A stretch of 64,000 nucleotides of DNA, from assembly GCA_963922335.1 (NCBI GenBank), contig CAWUIB010000009.1:1-64000 (forward strand), written 5' to 3'. The translations under genes were made by a program, and so were the position numbers. Positions 49,796-58,268 of the stretch are shown piece after piece. The stretch is from CALBPI01 sp963922335 (GTDB lineage Bacteria; Pseudomonadota; Gammaproteobacteria; Steroidobacterales; Woeseiaceae). Position 1 is the first letter of the stretch. Every line of letters begins with the position of its first letter. The notes below the pieces were generated by a model. The model was not told the origin of the DNA, ran no database searches, and saw only the letters and a program-made list of their open reading frames with translations.

Positions 49796-50381
49796 CAGGC
49801 CAACAAAGCATGCGCTTGAGCGCAGCCCTGGCCGTTTCGGCACCTTCACCAGACAGCGAAGAAAACCGCTGGATGCCCGCACGCTCACCGAGCTCTCGGG
49901 CTGCCTTGAGCTGGGCGGTTTTGGCCTGACCACGTTTGAGCTTGTCCGACTTGGTCAGGAGCACGTGTGCAGGTATCTCCAAACTCTCGGCGTAATCGAG
50001 CATCATCCGATCAAAATCCAACAATCCACGACGGATATCGACAATAACGAACAATCCTGCAAGTGATTGTCTTTGCTCAAAATAATCAGAAATAAGCGTT
50101 TGCCAATGATCGCGCATCTGTTTTGAAACGCGAGCGAATCCATAACCAGGAAGGTCGACAAGGCGTCGCCCGTTCATGAGGTCAAAGAAGTTGACCAGCT
50201 GGGTCCGCCCCGGCGTCTTGGACACTCTTGCGAACTGCTTACGTTGGACAATGGTGTTGATCGCGCTGGACTTGCCCGCATTCGAACGTCCCGCGAAGGC
50301 GACTTCGGCGCCCTCGTCAGGCACGAACTGGTCGGCCGCATTGGCGCTCAGCAAAAATTTGGCATTTGGGAAAAACGACAT
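49788..50381 (-). CDS. engB: Ribosome-biogenesis GTPase EngB (YsxC/YihA)
   Basis: Essential TRAFAC-class GTPase needed for assembly of the large ribosomal subunit. The 197-residue protein has G1 AGRSNAGKSSAINT, G2 TPGRTQLVNFF, G3 LVDLPGYGFARVS, G4 LLTKSDKLKRG and G5 SSLSGEGAE. In many gammaproteobacteria it lies directly after polA; here about 3.4 kb of accessory genes intervene. It is divergent from cytochrome c4, as in Pseudomonas. Confidence 0.95.
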   Translation of the reverse strand: MSFFPNAKFLLSANAADQFVPDEGAEVAFAGRSNAGKSSAINTIVQRKQFARVSKTPGRTQLVNFFDLMNGRRLVDLPGYGFARVSKQMRDHWQTLISDYFEQRQSLAGLFVIVDIRRGLLDFDRMMLDYAESLEIPAHVLLTKSDKLKRGQAKTAQLKAARELGERAGIQRFSSLSGEGAETARAALKRMLCWPAK

Positions 50382-50418
50382 CTTGAGGCTCAGAGAAAAG
50401 CTGGACGGCCGCTAAGGA

Positions 50419-50447
50419 TGTTAGACGATCGGGGCTACGTGTATAAT
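50419..50447 (+). promoter_or_regulatory. Promoter of the cytochrome c4-dsbA unit
   Basis: A perfect -10 TATAAT at 50442-50447 with a weak -35 TGTTAG at 50419-50424 (17-base spacing). Transcription near 50454 gives a leader of about 55 bases. Confidence 0.6.
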
Positions 50448-50509
50448 GGCGGGCTCGAGTGAAACTATCACGGGCGAACATCAATCGCCCTTGGAATGAG
50501 GATAGCACC

Positions 50510-51163
50510 TTGAATCTTAGAGCTTTGTTCGACGCACGAGGTTGTGCGGCGGCGTTAGTAGTTTTGGGTCTGGCAAGTGCCAGCACATTCGCGGCGGACA
50601 CGGTTGAGGCTGGTGATCCGGAAGCCGGGAAAGAGAAATCCACGATCTGTGCAGCGTGTCACGGGGCGGATGGCAACAGCCTGAATCCGGTGTGGCCGAG
50701 TATTGCCGGGCAGCACGTGAAGTATCTCACGCAGCAACTCGAGTACTTCAAAGGCGGCGACCGCAACAACGTACTTATGAGCGCTCAGGCAGTTGGCCTG
50801 TCCGACCAGGACATTAAAGACCTTGCCGCCTACTACGCATCACAAACTGCGGTGTTTCGCGAGGTATCTGACCCGAGCAACGTGGATGTCGGCAAGCGGT
50901 TGTACATCGGCGGCGACAAAGAGCGCGGAATCCCGGCATGTATTGCCTGCCACGGACCGCAGGGTGCCGGCAACCCGGGTGTGCCGTATCCGATCATCGG
51001 CGGCCAGCATGCGGCGTATACGGCCAGCGCACTTCGCACCTACGCGGAAGACGGCGACAAGCGATCCAATGTCGAGACACAACACATCATGACGACGATC
51101 TCGCTTAAACTCGAACCTGCAGAGATCGACGCACTTGCGTCTTATCTGCAAGGCCTGAACTAG
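50510..51163 (+). CDS. Cytochrome c4, dihaem
   Basis: Periplasmic dihaem electron carrier to terminal oxidases. The 217-residue product has a signal peptide (ALVVLGLASASTFA) and two class I haem c domains with CAACH and CIACH sites. Axial Met ligands are plausible within NVLMSAQAVGL and QHIMTTISLKL. TTG 50510 is the start: GAGGA stands seven bases upstream and it places the signal peptide correctly. The cytochrome c4-dsbA order matches Pseudomonas and other gammaproteobacteria. Confidence 0.93.
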   Translation: MNLRALFDARGCAAALVVLGLASASTFAADTVEAGDPEAGKEKSTICAACHGADGNSLNPVWPSIAGQHVKYLTQQLEYFKGGDRNNVLMSAQAVGLSDQDIKDLAAYYASQTAVFREVSDPSNVDVGKRLYIGGDKERGIPACIACHGPQGAGNPGVPYPIIGGQHAAYTASALRTYAEDGDKRSNVETQHIMTTISLKLEPAEIDALASYLQGLN

Positions 51164-51182
51164 AGAGACCGGAGAGAACAGC

Positions 51183-52019
51183 ATGACCGCCATGCGCCTG
51201 AAGCTCGTCATCCTGGTTGCCGCTGCGCTGACCGCGTGCGGCAGCGACACGCCTGAAACCACTGCCGATGCAGTGGTCGAAACTGCACCTACCGTCGCTG
51301 AGACCGCATCTGTGCCGACGTCGGCAACGCCCAACTCGGGCGAGCTAGAGGCCGTCGAAGAATCCGATGGCAGCTTTGATGCTGAAGAACAAGCGCGTGA
51401 GGTGACGTTGCGTATGGCGCAAGAGCCAGCGGCGAATTCGCCGCAACGGTTTCGTGCTGGCGAGCATTTCACTCGCTATCAGCCGACCAAGACCACCATC
51501 ACGGGTACCGACGGTATCGAAGTTGCTGAGGTCTTCTGGTACGGCTGCAATCACTGCTACGAGCTCGAGCCGATGTTGAACCGTTGGTCCAGTGATCTGC
51601 CGGCAGACGTCACGTTCGTAAAAATGCCGGCAGTCTGGAATCCACTACTTGAGACGCATGCACAGCTGTTCTACACCATCGAGGCATTGATCGGTGCCGG
51701 TAAGGTGCAGGACAACCTGGATCTGCATGGTGCCGTGTTCAACGAAATCCACGTGAACAAGAAAGGCTTGCGTACCGAGCGGGAGATTCGCTCATTCCTC
51801 GCACGTCTTGGCATCGACGAGGAGACGTTCGAAGGCGGCTGGAACTCATTCGAAGTGAACACGCGCATGCGGCAGGCGAAATCACTCAACCGCGCGTATC
51901 AAATCTCGAGTGTGCCGACGATGGTCATCAACGGAAAATATCGTACCGACGAAGTGCGTGCCGGCAGCAAACCGCAGTTGATTGCCGTTGTTGACGAGCT
52001 GGTCGCCAGCGAGCGATAA
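51183..52019 (+). CDS. dsbA: Lipoprotein DsbA-type thiol oxidoreductase
   Basis: Introduces disulphides in periplasmic proteins. The 278-residue protein is a thioredoxin-fold DsbA with active site GCNHC (C122, C125; E. coli has CPHC) in VAEVFWYGCNHCYELEP and cis-Pro in ISSVPTMVING. Unlike E. coli DsbA it begins with a lipoprotein signal (LVILVAAALTAC, lipid-modified Cys19) and a 90-residue Ala/Thr/Glu-rich linker. It is therefore probably tethered to the outer or inner membrane. It lies 19 bases after cytochrome c4 and GGAGAG precedes its ATG. Confidence 0.9.
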   Translation: MTAMRLKLVILVAAALTACGSDTPETTADAVVETAPTVAETASVPTSATPNSGELEAVEESDGSFDAEEQAREVTLRMAQEPAANSPQRFRAGEHFTRYQPTKTTITGTDGIEVAEVFWYGCNHCYELEPMLNRWSSDLPADVTFVKMPAVWNPLLETHAQLFYTIEALIGAGKVQDNLDLHGAVFNEIHVNKKGLRTEREIRSFLARLGIDEETFEGGWNSFEVNTRMRQAKSLNRAYQISSVPTMVINGKYRTDEVRAGSKPQLIAVVDELVASER

Positions 52020-52027
52020 ACGCGTCT

Positions 52028-53164
52028 TCAGTTACCCTGTTCGGCGATGATTTCCCATCCCGCGGGGCCGTTACGCCAGTAGATCCTTCGCGTTAGAGAT
52101 ACCGTCTCGGCCGGAGTCTTCACTTCCAGATCGAAGCGAGCGAGGTAGATACCTCGCTCGGTATCCGCTCGGAATAGCGCGAGGTTCGACACGGAAACGG
52201 ACGACACCTGCGACGACAAAAGCCGCTGCCGAGTGGCGTGGCGCCATCTTTCCGGGGACTGCCCGAAACGCTCGTAGTCGCGCGCATACTGCGCAACGAA
52301 TGCGTCAATATCACCTCTGGCCCAAGCATCTGCCCAACGAGCGACCGCAGCACGCAGACTGACAACTTCATCCGGGTCAGGCGTTACCGATCGCCAGCGC
52401 AAGCTCGCCGACATCACGATCGGTGTCTCAGACAAACGCAAGCGATCCGCGAGTCGCTCGATATGTGCGTTACCAAACGCAACGCAACCGTCCGTATCCA
52501 AGGGCGGACGGATATTGGCGTCAGGATTGATACCGTGCAGCCAAATTCCGTCGCCGGTGCGCTTTAGCATTCTGTCGAGTGCGTTTGGGTAATCGAGCGT
52601 GATCGCACGCACACCGTATCGATCTGGCAATTTGCTCGTATCCAGCGACTGCAGCGGAAAATACAATCCGACCGGCGTTTTGCGATCACCGCGTTTACGC
52701 TTACCGGAACCGGCACGCCCACTCGACACATAAAATGTATCGGCGATCTTCCAGCCCGTCGTTGTATCGCGCACCACCTCGAATGCGACATGCCGTGTGA
52801 GGTCAACGGCCACAACGCGCTCGACGCTCCCCGGCAGGAGCAGCACCGCATCCGGCAACTGACCGTCTTCGATTCGATGACGTAACAAGAAGGCTGACGT
52901 CGCCTGTTCCCAGAAAGGCGCTAGCGCTGAAAACGCACGAATATCTTGCATTGCATAGCCGCCGCGCTGCATATCGGTCAGTTCGGTGGAGAGCATCGCC
53001 TCCAGCGATTCCTGACTATCTCCCGCAGCGTCCCTCGCCTGCGCCGCTGCTGTCTCCAGCCTGCCCTCGAGCACTCGAGTCATCGTGTCGACAATCCGGG
53101 ACTCGTCCGAAACGGCTTGCCCTGCGATCAGCAGTACGCCAATCGCCAGCGTCCAACGGCGCAT
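52028..53164 (-). CDS. L,D-transpeptidase (YkuD) with a C-terminal NTF2-like domain
   Basis: A 378-residue exported protein with signal MRRWTLAIGVLLIAGQAVS. Its catalytic YkuD domain shows KTPVGLYFPLQSLD, WLHGINPDA and the nucleophile Cys in DTDGCVAFGN (the [ST]-x-G-C motif of the family). About 110 residues of SnoaL/NTF2-like sequence follow (WADAWARGDIDAFVAQYARD, WRNGPAGWEIIAEQ). It probably makes 3-3 cross-links or attaches proteins to peptidoglycan. It starts three bases after the HD-GYP-like gene ends, so the two are co-transcribed. Confidence 0.88.
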   Translation of the reverse strand: MRRWTLAIGVLLIAGQAVSDESRIVDTMTRVLEGRLETAAAQARDAAGDSQESLEAMLSTELTDMQRGGYAMQDIRAFSALAPFWEQATSAFLLRHRIEDGQLPDAVLLLPGSVERVVAVDLTRHVAFEVVRDTTTGWKIADTFYVSSGRAGSGKRKRGDRKTPVGLYFPLQSLDTSKLPDRYGVRAITLDYPNALDRMLKRTGDGIWLHGINPDANIRPPLDTDGCVAFGNAHIERLADRLRLSETPIVMSASLRWRSVTPDPDEVVSLRAAVARWADAWARGDIDAFVAQYARDYERFGQSPERWRHATRQRLLSSQVSSVSVSNLALFRADTERGIYLARFDLEVKTPAETVSLTRRIYWRNGPAGWEIIAEQGN

Positions 53165-53166
53165 AT

Positions 53167-54444
53167 TCAACCGAAAAGCGCGCCGGGCCGGATACCGAAT
53201 GCGCCGATTGGATGTCCGCGAACAATCCATAGCGCCTTCGGTTTTGACGGATCGTGTTTGCTGGACTTGAGGTCAACCTCGCGAACCGAAGTAGGCTGCT
53301 TGTTCGAATCGGCCACGACATGCAGCACGGGCCGCAGTCTGCGTTCCGGATCACTCAGGCTAACGACGCCTATCTCGCCACTGCTGAGTTCGACAATACT
53401 GCCGCTGGGAAAACGCCCAATAGCCTGGATGAACTGCTCAACCAGCAGCGTGTCGCGCGCGCTGTGTTCAGCGGCGCTGAGCAATTCACCCATCGCCTCG
53501 GATGGGGCCAGCGGTTCGCGTCGCGCGTTGCCTGTGATCATGACGTCAAACTGGTCGACCAATCCGGCGAGCATCCCGGCGGCGCCGCGCTGCTCGTTGT
53601 CCTTGCGTGCCGGATAACCAATACCCCCGGGGCGCTCTTGGTGCTCACTCACCATCTCAATCGCCACCTTCGGGAAATCCTGAATGCGCTCGAGCATATC
53701 GAGACCGAGCCTGACATGCGCTTGCACAGCAAGCTTTTGGCGCTTGCTGTAAACCGCGTCATCGTCGAGCAGCGAGGGTGCCAATTTCTGCATCCCGATG
53801 TCGAGCAACAACCCGCCCACGGCGAGATCGACCAGTTGTTGCGGCGGCAGCTGTAGGTAGCGGGCAAACACGGCACACCAGATCGCAGTCGAAATGCTCC
53901 GCTCCGATCTTCCGTCTCGCGACTTGCTCAGCATCGCCGCATTGATCACCGAGTCAGGATGATCCGCCACCCGAACTGCAATGGCCTCTACAACACCACG
54001 ACAGTGTGCAGCTCGAACGGGTTTGTTTTTTCCGAGTGCCCTCAGAAGTCGATCACGCTGAGCAATCGCATATTCGTAGGCGCCAGCGGCGGTTTTGAAA
54101 TCACCACGCGACATCTGCGGCTTTGGGTACTGATGCGGATCGGTGTCGGTCAGCATCCGTCGCAGGCGCAGTCGGTTGTGTTCGAGCGCCTCAGTGGAGT
54201 CGATATTGGAAATGACAGGCAACGACTCACGCGTGATCGTGACGGTGCTCGTGAAATTCGGATCGACGTAGACCGTCTTGCAGAACGTCTGCAACAGGTC
54301 GATTTCAGACTGAGAGAGAATCTCAAAACCCTGAAAGCGAAAGGGAGTCTCGGACCAAGGCCGATCAAGCTCTACAACAAACATACCGAGCTCGAGTCGC
54401 TGCACCGCAACCGCTAACAACTCTTTATTGACTGAGGTTTCCAT
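53167..54444 (-). CDS. HD-GYP-type protein with degenerate catalytic site
   Basis: A 425-residue cytoplasmic protein. Its N-terminal part resembles DUF3391 (VAVQRLELGMFVVELDRPW), usual in front of HD-GYP domains. The HD-GYP domain (about 150-330) keeps GGIGYP (GYP 275-277) but has LLLDIGM for LLHDIGK and EHQER for the HHER-type motif, so metal-binding His residues are lost. Phosphodiesterase activity on cyclic di-GMP is therefore doubtful; a binding or scaffold role is possible. A C-terminal section (FPSGSIVELSSGEIGVVSL) follows. It is the promoter-proximal gene of an operon with the L,D-transpeptidase. Confidence 0.82.
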   Translation of the reverse strand: METSVNKELLAVAVQRLELGMFVVELDRPWSETPFRFQGFEILSQSEIDLLQTFCKTVYVDPNFTSTVTITRESLPVISNIDSTEALEHNRLRLRRMLTDTDPHQYPKPQMSRGDFKTAAGAYEYAIAQRDRLLRALGKNKPVRAAHCRGVVEAIAVRVADHPDSVINAAMLSKSRDGRSERSISTAIWCAVFARYLQLPPQQLVDLAVGGLLLDIGMQKLAPSLLDDDAVYSKRQKLAVQAHVRLGLDMLERIQDFPKVAIEMVSEHQERPGGIGYPARKDNEQRGAAGMLAGLVDQFDVMITGNARREPLAPSEAMGELLSAAEHSARDTLLVEQFIQAIGRFPSGSIVELSSGEIGVVSLSDPERRLRPVLHVVADSNKQPTSVREVDLKSSKHDPSKPKALWIVRGHPIGAFGIRPGALFG

Positions 54445-54577
54445 GTATCCCCAGAGACTCCCGCGTGGCACCATTCCGTGGATCGTCCCTGATCATAAGG
54501 CACTAGCTGCCGCGAAACCGAGATTTATCCCATGATTCTCACCAAAAACCCGCACGAAATGGGTCCCAGAGGTCAGA

Positions 54578-56155
54578 ATGTCGACTGATTTCGACGTGAT
54601 TGTGATCGGTGCTGGCCATAACGGGCTTACAACCGCCGCCTACCTTGCCAAAGCGGGGAGAAGGGTCTTGGTCCTCGAGCGTCGGAGTGTCATCGGTGGT
54701 GCTGCGGTAACGGAGACCTTCCATCCCGGATTTCGCAACTCGGTCGCGAGCTACACCGTAAGTCTGCTGCACCCAAAAGTGATCGATGACCTCGATCTCT
54801 ATGCCAACGGACTGACGATAGTCGAACGCCCCTTCAGTAACTACCTCCCGCTACCTGACAACAACTATCTCGCCACCGGCAAAGATCTGGTGCAAACACA
54901 GAGTCAGTTCGCGCGACACAGTTTGCGCGACGCCGAACGCCTACCGGAGTACTACGCGTGGCTCGAGAGTGCTGCAGACATACTGCGCGCAGAGTTGCTC
55001 GAGTGTCCTCCCGACCCCAACGGTGGACTCACCGAACTCTGGCGCTCCGGAAAGTTAGCACTGCGCATGCGTCGGCATGGACAACAGGCGCAGCAGGCAT
55101 TGCTGGAACTATTCACGCGCAGTGCTGCGGATATTCTTGAGCACTGGTTCGAAAGCGCTGCGATTCGTGCGCTGTTTGGCTTCGACGCCATTGTCGGTAA
55201 CTACGCCTCACCCTATGAGGCCGGGACCGGCTATGTACTACTGCACCATGTGTTCGGCGAGGTGAACGGCAAGTCAGGCGCCTGGGGTCACGCGATTGGC
55301 GGTATGGGTTCTATCAGTAAAGCCATAGCGCGCGTCGCTGAAGCGCACGGCACAGAAATTCGCTGTGATAGCCCGGTGGAGCGTATCGTCACACGCGCGG
55401 GCAAAACCCACGGAGTTGTTGTTGAAGGTCAAACCATCACGGCACCGGTGGTGGCGGCGAATTGCACGCCTCGGCATTTGCTCCTCGATTTAGTCAGGGA
55501 ACCTGACCTGGCGGTTGAGCATCGCACGGCTATCGAGCGAACGCGCTACGGCTCGGGCACGTTCCGTATGAATGTTGCCCTGAATCAACTGCCGGAGTTT
55601 GCAGTACATCCAGACGGTGACGAATATCTCTCCAGCGGCATCATCATTGCGCCGACCCTCGATTACATGGACACAGCCTATCGCGATGCGAGACAGTTTG
55701 GTTGGTCACGCGAACCTGTGATCGAGATGCTGATTCCTTCGACACTCGATGATTCGCTCGCACCGCAAGGCCAGCACGTGGCGAGCCTGTTTTGCCAACA
55801 TGTTGCACCCGTGCTGCCTGACGATCAGTCGTGGAGCGAGCATCGCGAAGGGGTGGCTGACCTCATGATTGAGACCGTCGATCGATATGCTCCGGGATTC
55901 GCAGAGCACGTGATTGCGCGGCAGATTTTTTCGCCCGAGGACCTTGAAAAGCAGCTCGGTCTCACCGGAGGTGACATCTTTCACGGCGCACTTTCGCTAT
56001 CCCAACTCTATAGTGCGAGACCCGCGCTTGGCATGGCGCAATATCATATGCCTATCGATGGCCTGTTCTTATGCGGCGCGGGGGCACACCCGGGCGGTGG
56101 TGTCACCGGTGTCCCCGGCCACAATGCTGCACGCGAAATACTGCGCGCTTCCTGA
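54578..56155 (+). CDS. FAD-dependent amine-oxidase-fold protein, PYROXD2/phytoene-desaturase-like
   Basis: A 525-residue flavoprotein. Its N-terminal dinucleotide fold is FDVIVIGAGHNGLTTAAYLA with LVLERRSVIGGAAVTETFHP. Its C-terminal FAD-binding signature is GLFLCGAGAHPGGGVTGVPG, followed by HNAAREIL. The build is that of COG1233 proteins related to carotenoid desaturases and human PYROXD2. No phytoene synthase or cyclase is nearby, so a carotenoid role is not supported. It is followed after 32 bases by a TPR-dioxygenase gene and then nnrU. Confidence 0.88.
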   Translation: MSTDFDVIVIGAGHNGLTTAAYLAKAGRRVLVLERRSVIGGAAVTETFHPGFRNSVASYTVSLLHPKVIDDLDLYANGLTIVERPFSNYLPLPDNNYLATGKDLVQTQSQFARHSLRDAERLPEYYAWLESAADILRAELLECPPDPNGGLTELWRSGKLALRMRRHGQQAQQALLELFTRSAADILEHWFESAAIRALFGFDAIVGNYASPYEAGTGYVLLHHVFGEVNGKSGAWGHAIGGMGSISKAIARVAEAHGTEIRCDSPVERIVTRAGKTHGVVVEGQTITAPVVAANCTPRHLLLDLVREPDLAVEHRTAIERTRYGSGTFRMNVALNQLPEFAVHPDGDEYLSSGIIIAPTLDYMDTAYRDARQFGWSREPVIEMLIPSTLDDSLAPQGQHVASLFCQHVAPVLPDDQSWSEHREGVADLMIETVDRYAPGFAEHVIARQIFSPEDLEKQLGLTGGDIFHGALSLSQLYSARPALGMAQYHMPIDGLFLCGAGAHPGGGVTGVPGHNAAREILRAS

Positions 56156-56187
56156 CCACCGGGCGTCGCTGCGATAGAATCCAAAAC

Positions 56188-57645
56188 GTGGATGCTGATG
56201 CACAATTCGCGCGCGCGGGGCAGTTAATGCAGCGCGGTCAGGCTGAGGAAGCCGCCACTGTGCTGCAAGAAATCGTCAACGCGCAACCAACACATTATCG
56301 TGCGCTTTGCGGCCTCGCGCAGATCGCTTTGCAGTCCCGACGCCCCGATATCGCACAACACTTTGCAACACGCGCGGCAGCGGCTAACCCGAACGGGTTC
56401 GAGGCACTGGCGTTGCTCGCTCCGGCAGCACAAGCCACGCAGGACTTTCCGGTTGCGGTCGACGCGATGCGCTCGCTGACCCGGCTGCAGCCTGAAAATG
56501 ATCGAGCACACTACAACCTCGGTGTTTTGCTGGAACAGGCAGGAGACACCGTTGAAGCGGCGCGCAGTTACGAACGAGCCATCGAGCGGAATCCGAATCA
56601 CCTCGATGCGCGATCGAATTTGTGCATGATCGAGCTATCCGGTGACAGCGAGGTGGCGATCGATCAGATCGTCGAAATCGTTGCTCGCAAACGAGGGCGA
56701 CCTGGCCCGCCCGGGGAACACCCGCCCGAGCTGCCCACCGACGAGCAAATTACCAGCCGCTTCAAGATTCGGATGGATCTCGAGCAGCTGACGTACCTCA
56801 AAGCAACCGACCGCTTGCCCGAGCCTTTGGCGTCCCTACCAACCGCTCTGGAAGCGGTGCTGGACGACCTTGCGAACGAAGATGAACTGACCAGCTTTCC
56901 GGTGCGACATCCGCGCCACGGATGGAAGTCGCACTGGCAGACCATGGCGGGACACCACAACCGTCCGTTGTTCAGTCCGAACGTCGTCTTGCCGGATGGA
57001 CCATTGATCAATCCTGATCTCGATCGAAAAATGATCGAGCAACAGTATTTCGATAGCGACCCACAGCACGTTGTTGTCGACAACCTGCTGACGGAAGCAG
57101 CGCTGGATGCGGTACTCGAGTTCTGCAGGAGCTCAACAATTTGGTACGACGTTCGCCAGAATTACCTCGGCGCGTATCTCACTGAGGGCTTCGGCAACGC
57201 GTTGACCATCGGCATCGCCAAAGCGCTCGCAGCGGCCTTACCAGGCATCTTTGCAGCGCATCCGTTGACTCAAGCCTGGGGCTACAAGTACGGACCCGCA
57301 CTGTCGGGCATTGGGATGCACGCTGATGCCGCTGCTGTGAACTGCAACTTCTGGATCGCCCCCGATGCAGCGAATCTGGACCCAGACCATGGTGGCCTGC
57401 GCATCTTCAAAAGGCAGGCGCCGCTCGAATGGGATTTTGACACCTTCAACAACGACGAAGCAGCCATGAAAAAACACCTGGGCGAAGATCTCGACACTCC
57501 TGTTATCGTCCCCCACCGTCAAAATCGCATGGCAATTTTCAATTCGAATTTGATCCATCAAACAGATCGCATTCATTTCGGCGATCGCTTCGAGGATCGC
57601 CGCTACAACATCACTTTGCTCTACGGTCGCAGAGGTAATTCATGA
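56188..57645 (+). CDS. TPR protein with a C-terminal Fe(II)/2-oxoglutarate dioxygenase domain
   Basis: A 485-residue protein. Residues about 1-150 hold four tetratricopeptide repeats (for example DRAHYNLGVLLEQAGDTVEA, ARSYERAIERNPNHLDARSN). The C-terminal part has iron-binding HxD (GIGMHADAAAVNCNFWI), distal His (NSNLIHQTDRIHFG) and the 2-oxoglutarate Arg in FEDRRYNITLLYG. Such enzymes hydroxylate proteins or peptides; substrate is unknown. GTG 56188 is the first start after the preceding gene; the ribosome site is poor and ATG 56227 is an alternative. It overlaps nnrU (ATGA). Confidence 0.82.
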   Translation: MDADAQFARAGQLMQRGQAEEAATVLQEIVNAQPTHYRALCGLAQIALQSRRPDIAQHFATRAAAANPNGFEALALLAPAAQATQDFPVAVDAMRSLTRLQPENDRAHYNLGVLLEQAGDTVEAARSYERAIERNPNHLDARSNLCMIELSGDSEVAIDQIVEIVARKRGRPGPPGEHPPELPTDEQITSRFKIRMDLEQLTYLKATDRLPEPLASLPTALEAVLDDLANEDELTSFPVRHPRHGWKSHWQTMAGHHNRPLFSPNVVLPDGPLINPDLDRKMIEQQYFDSDPQHVVVDNLLTEAALDAVLEFCRSSTIWYDVRQNYLGAYLTEGFGNALTIGIAKALAAALPGIFAAHPLTQAWGYKYGPALSGIGMHADAAAVNCNFWIAPDAANLDPDHGGLRIFKRQAPLEWDFDTFNNDEAAMKKHLGEDLDTPVIVPHRQNRMAIFNSNLIHQTDRIHFGDRFEDRRYNITLLYGRRGNS

Positions 57646-58214
57646 CACAGCTCATTGCCGGACTCATCCTGTTTCTCGGAATCCACAGTATCAGCATCTT
57701 TGCCAACGACACGCGCGATGCACTGGCCGCCAAGCTAGGGCCACTCGGTTGGCGCGCCGTATACAGCATCGTGGCGATTGTCGGGTTTGTGCTGTTGATC
57801 AAAGGCTACGGCGCCGCTCGCATGGAACCGACGCTGCTGTGGCAGCCCCCGCGATGGTTGAGCCACGTTAACGCTGTACTGATGCTGCCGGTTTTCGTTT
57901 TCCTGCTCGCCGCGTATTTGCCGGGACGTATCAGTCAAGCGGTCAAACACCCGATGCTACTGGCCACCAAAATCTGGGCGTTTTCGCATCTACTTGTGAA
58001 CGGCATGCTGGCCGACGTCCTGCTGTTTGGTGGATTCCTGGCGTGGGCTGTTGCCGATCGAATTTCTCTGAAGCGGCGCAAACCGAGACAACATCTCACG
58101 CTACCGAAACTCGGGGTGAACGATGCATTCGCCGTGATCGGTGGGCTCGCGCTATACGGGGCGTTCGTTGCCTATCTGCATCGCGCGCTGATCGGCGTCG
58201 CGCCGTTCGGATAA
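57642..58214 (+). CDS. nnrU: NnrU family membrane protein
   Basis: A 190-residue inner-membrane protein with six hydrophobic segments. It has the NnrU N-terminus LIAGLILFLGIHSISIFAND, LWQPPRWLSHVNAVLMLPVF and MLLATKIWAFSHLLVNGMLA (with the KxWAxxHLxxNG family motif). NnrU is linked to nitric-oxide or nitrite metabolism and is a relative of the plant haem-dependent carotene isomerase Z-ISO. The operon partner resembles a carotenoid desaturase, so that relation is worth noting, but no substrate can be assigned. Confidence 0.9.
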   Translation: MTQLIAGLILFLGIHSISIFANDTRDALAAKLGPLGWRAVYSIVAIVGFVLLIKGYGAARMEPTLLWQPPRWLSHVNAVLMLPVFVFLLAAYLPGRISQAVKHPMLLATKIWAFSHLLVNGMLADVLLFGGFLAWAVADRISLKRRKPRQHLTLPKLGVNDAFAVIGGLALYGAFVAYLHRALIGVAPFG

Positions 58215-58242
58215 AAAAAAGGGAGCGACCGAAGCCGCTCCC
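58213..58242 (-). terminator. Intrinsic terminator for the minus-strand lipoprotein gene
   Basis: On the minus strand GGGAGCGG, loop CTTCGG-type, and TCGCTCCC are followed by eight T residues. It touches the nnrU stop and lies 26 bases beyond the lipoprotein stop. Confidence 0.9.
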
Positions 58243-58268
58243 AGCATTAAGACTGTTTGTCTATCGAC

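Noticed and set aside
54578..58214. Carotenoid biosynthesis cluster
   Set aside because: The flavoprotein is closer to the PYROXD2 group than to CrtI, and no phytoene synthase, cyclase or ketolase is present in the window.
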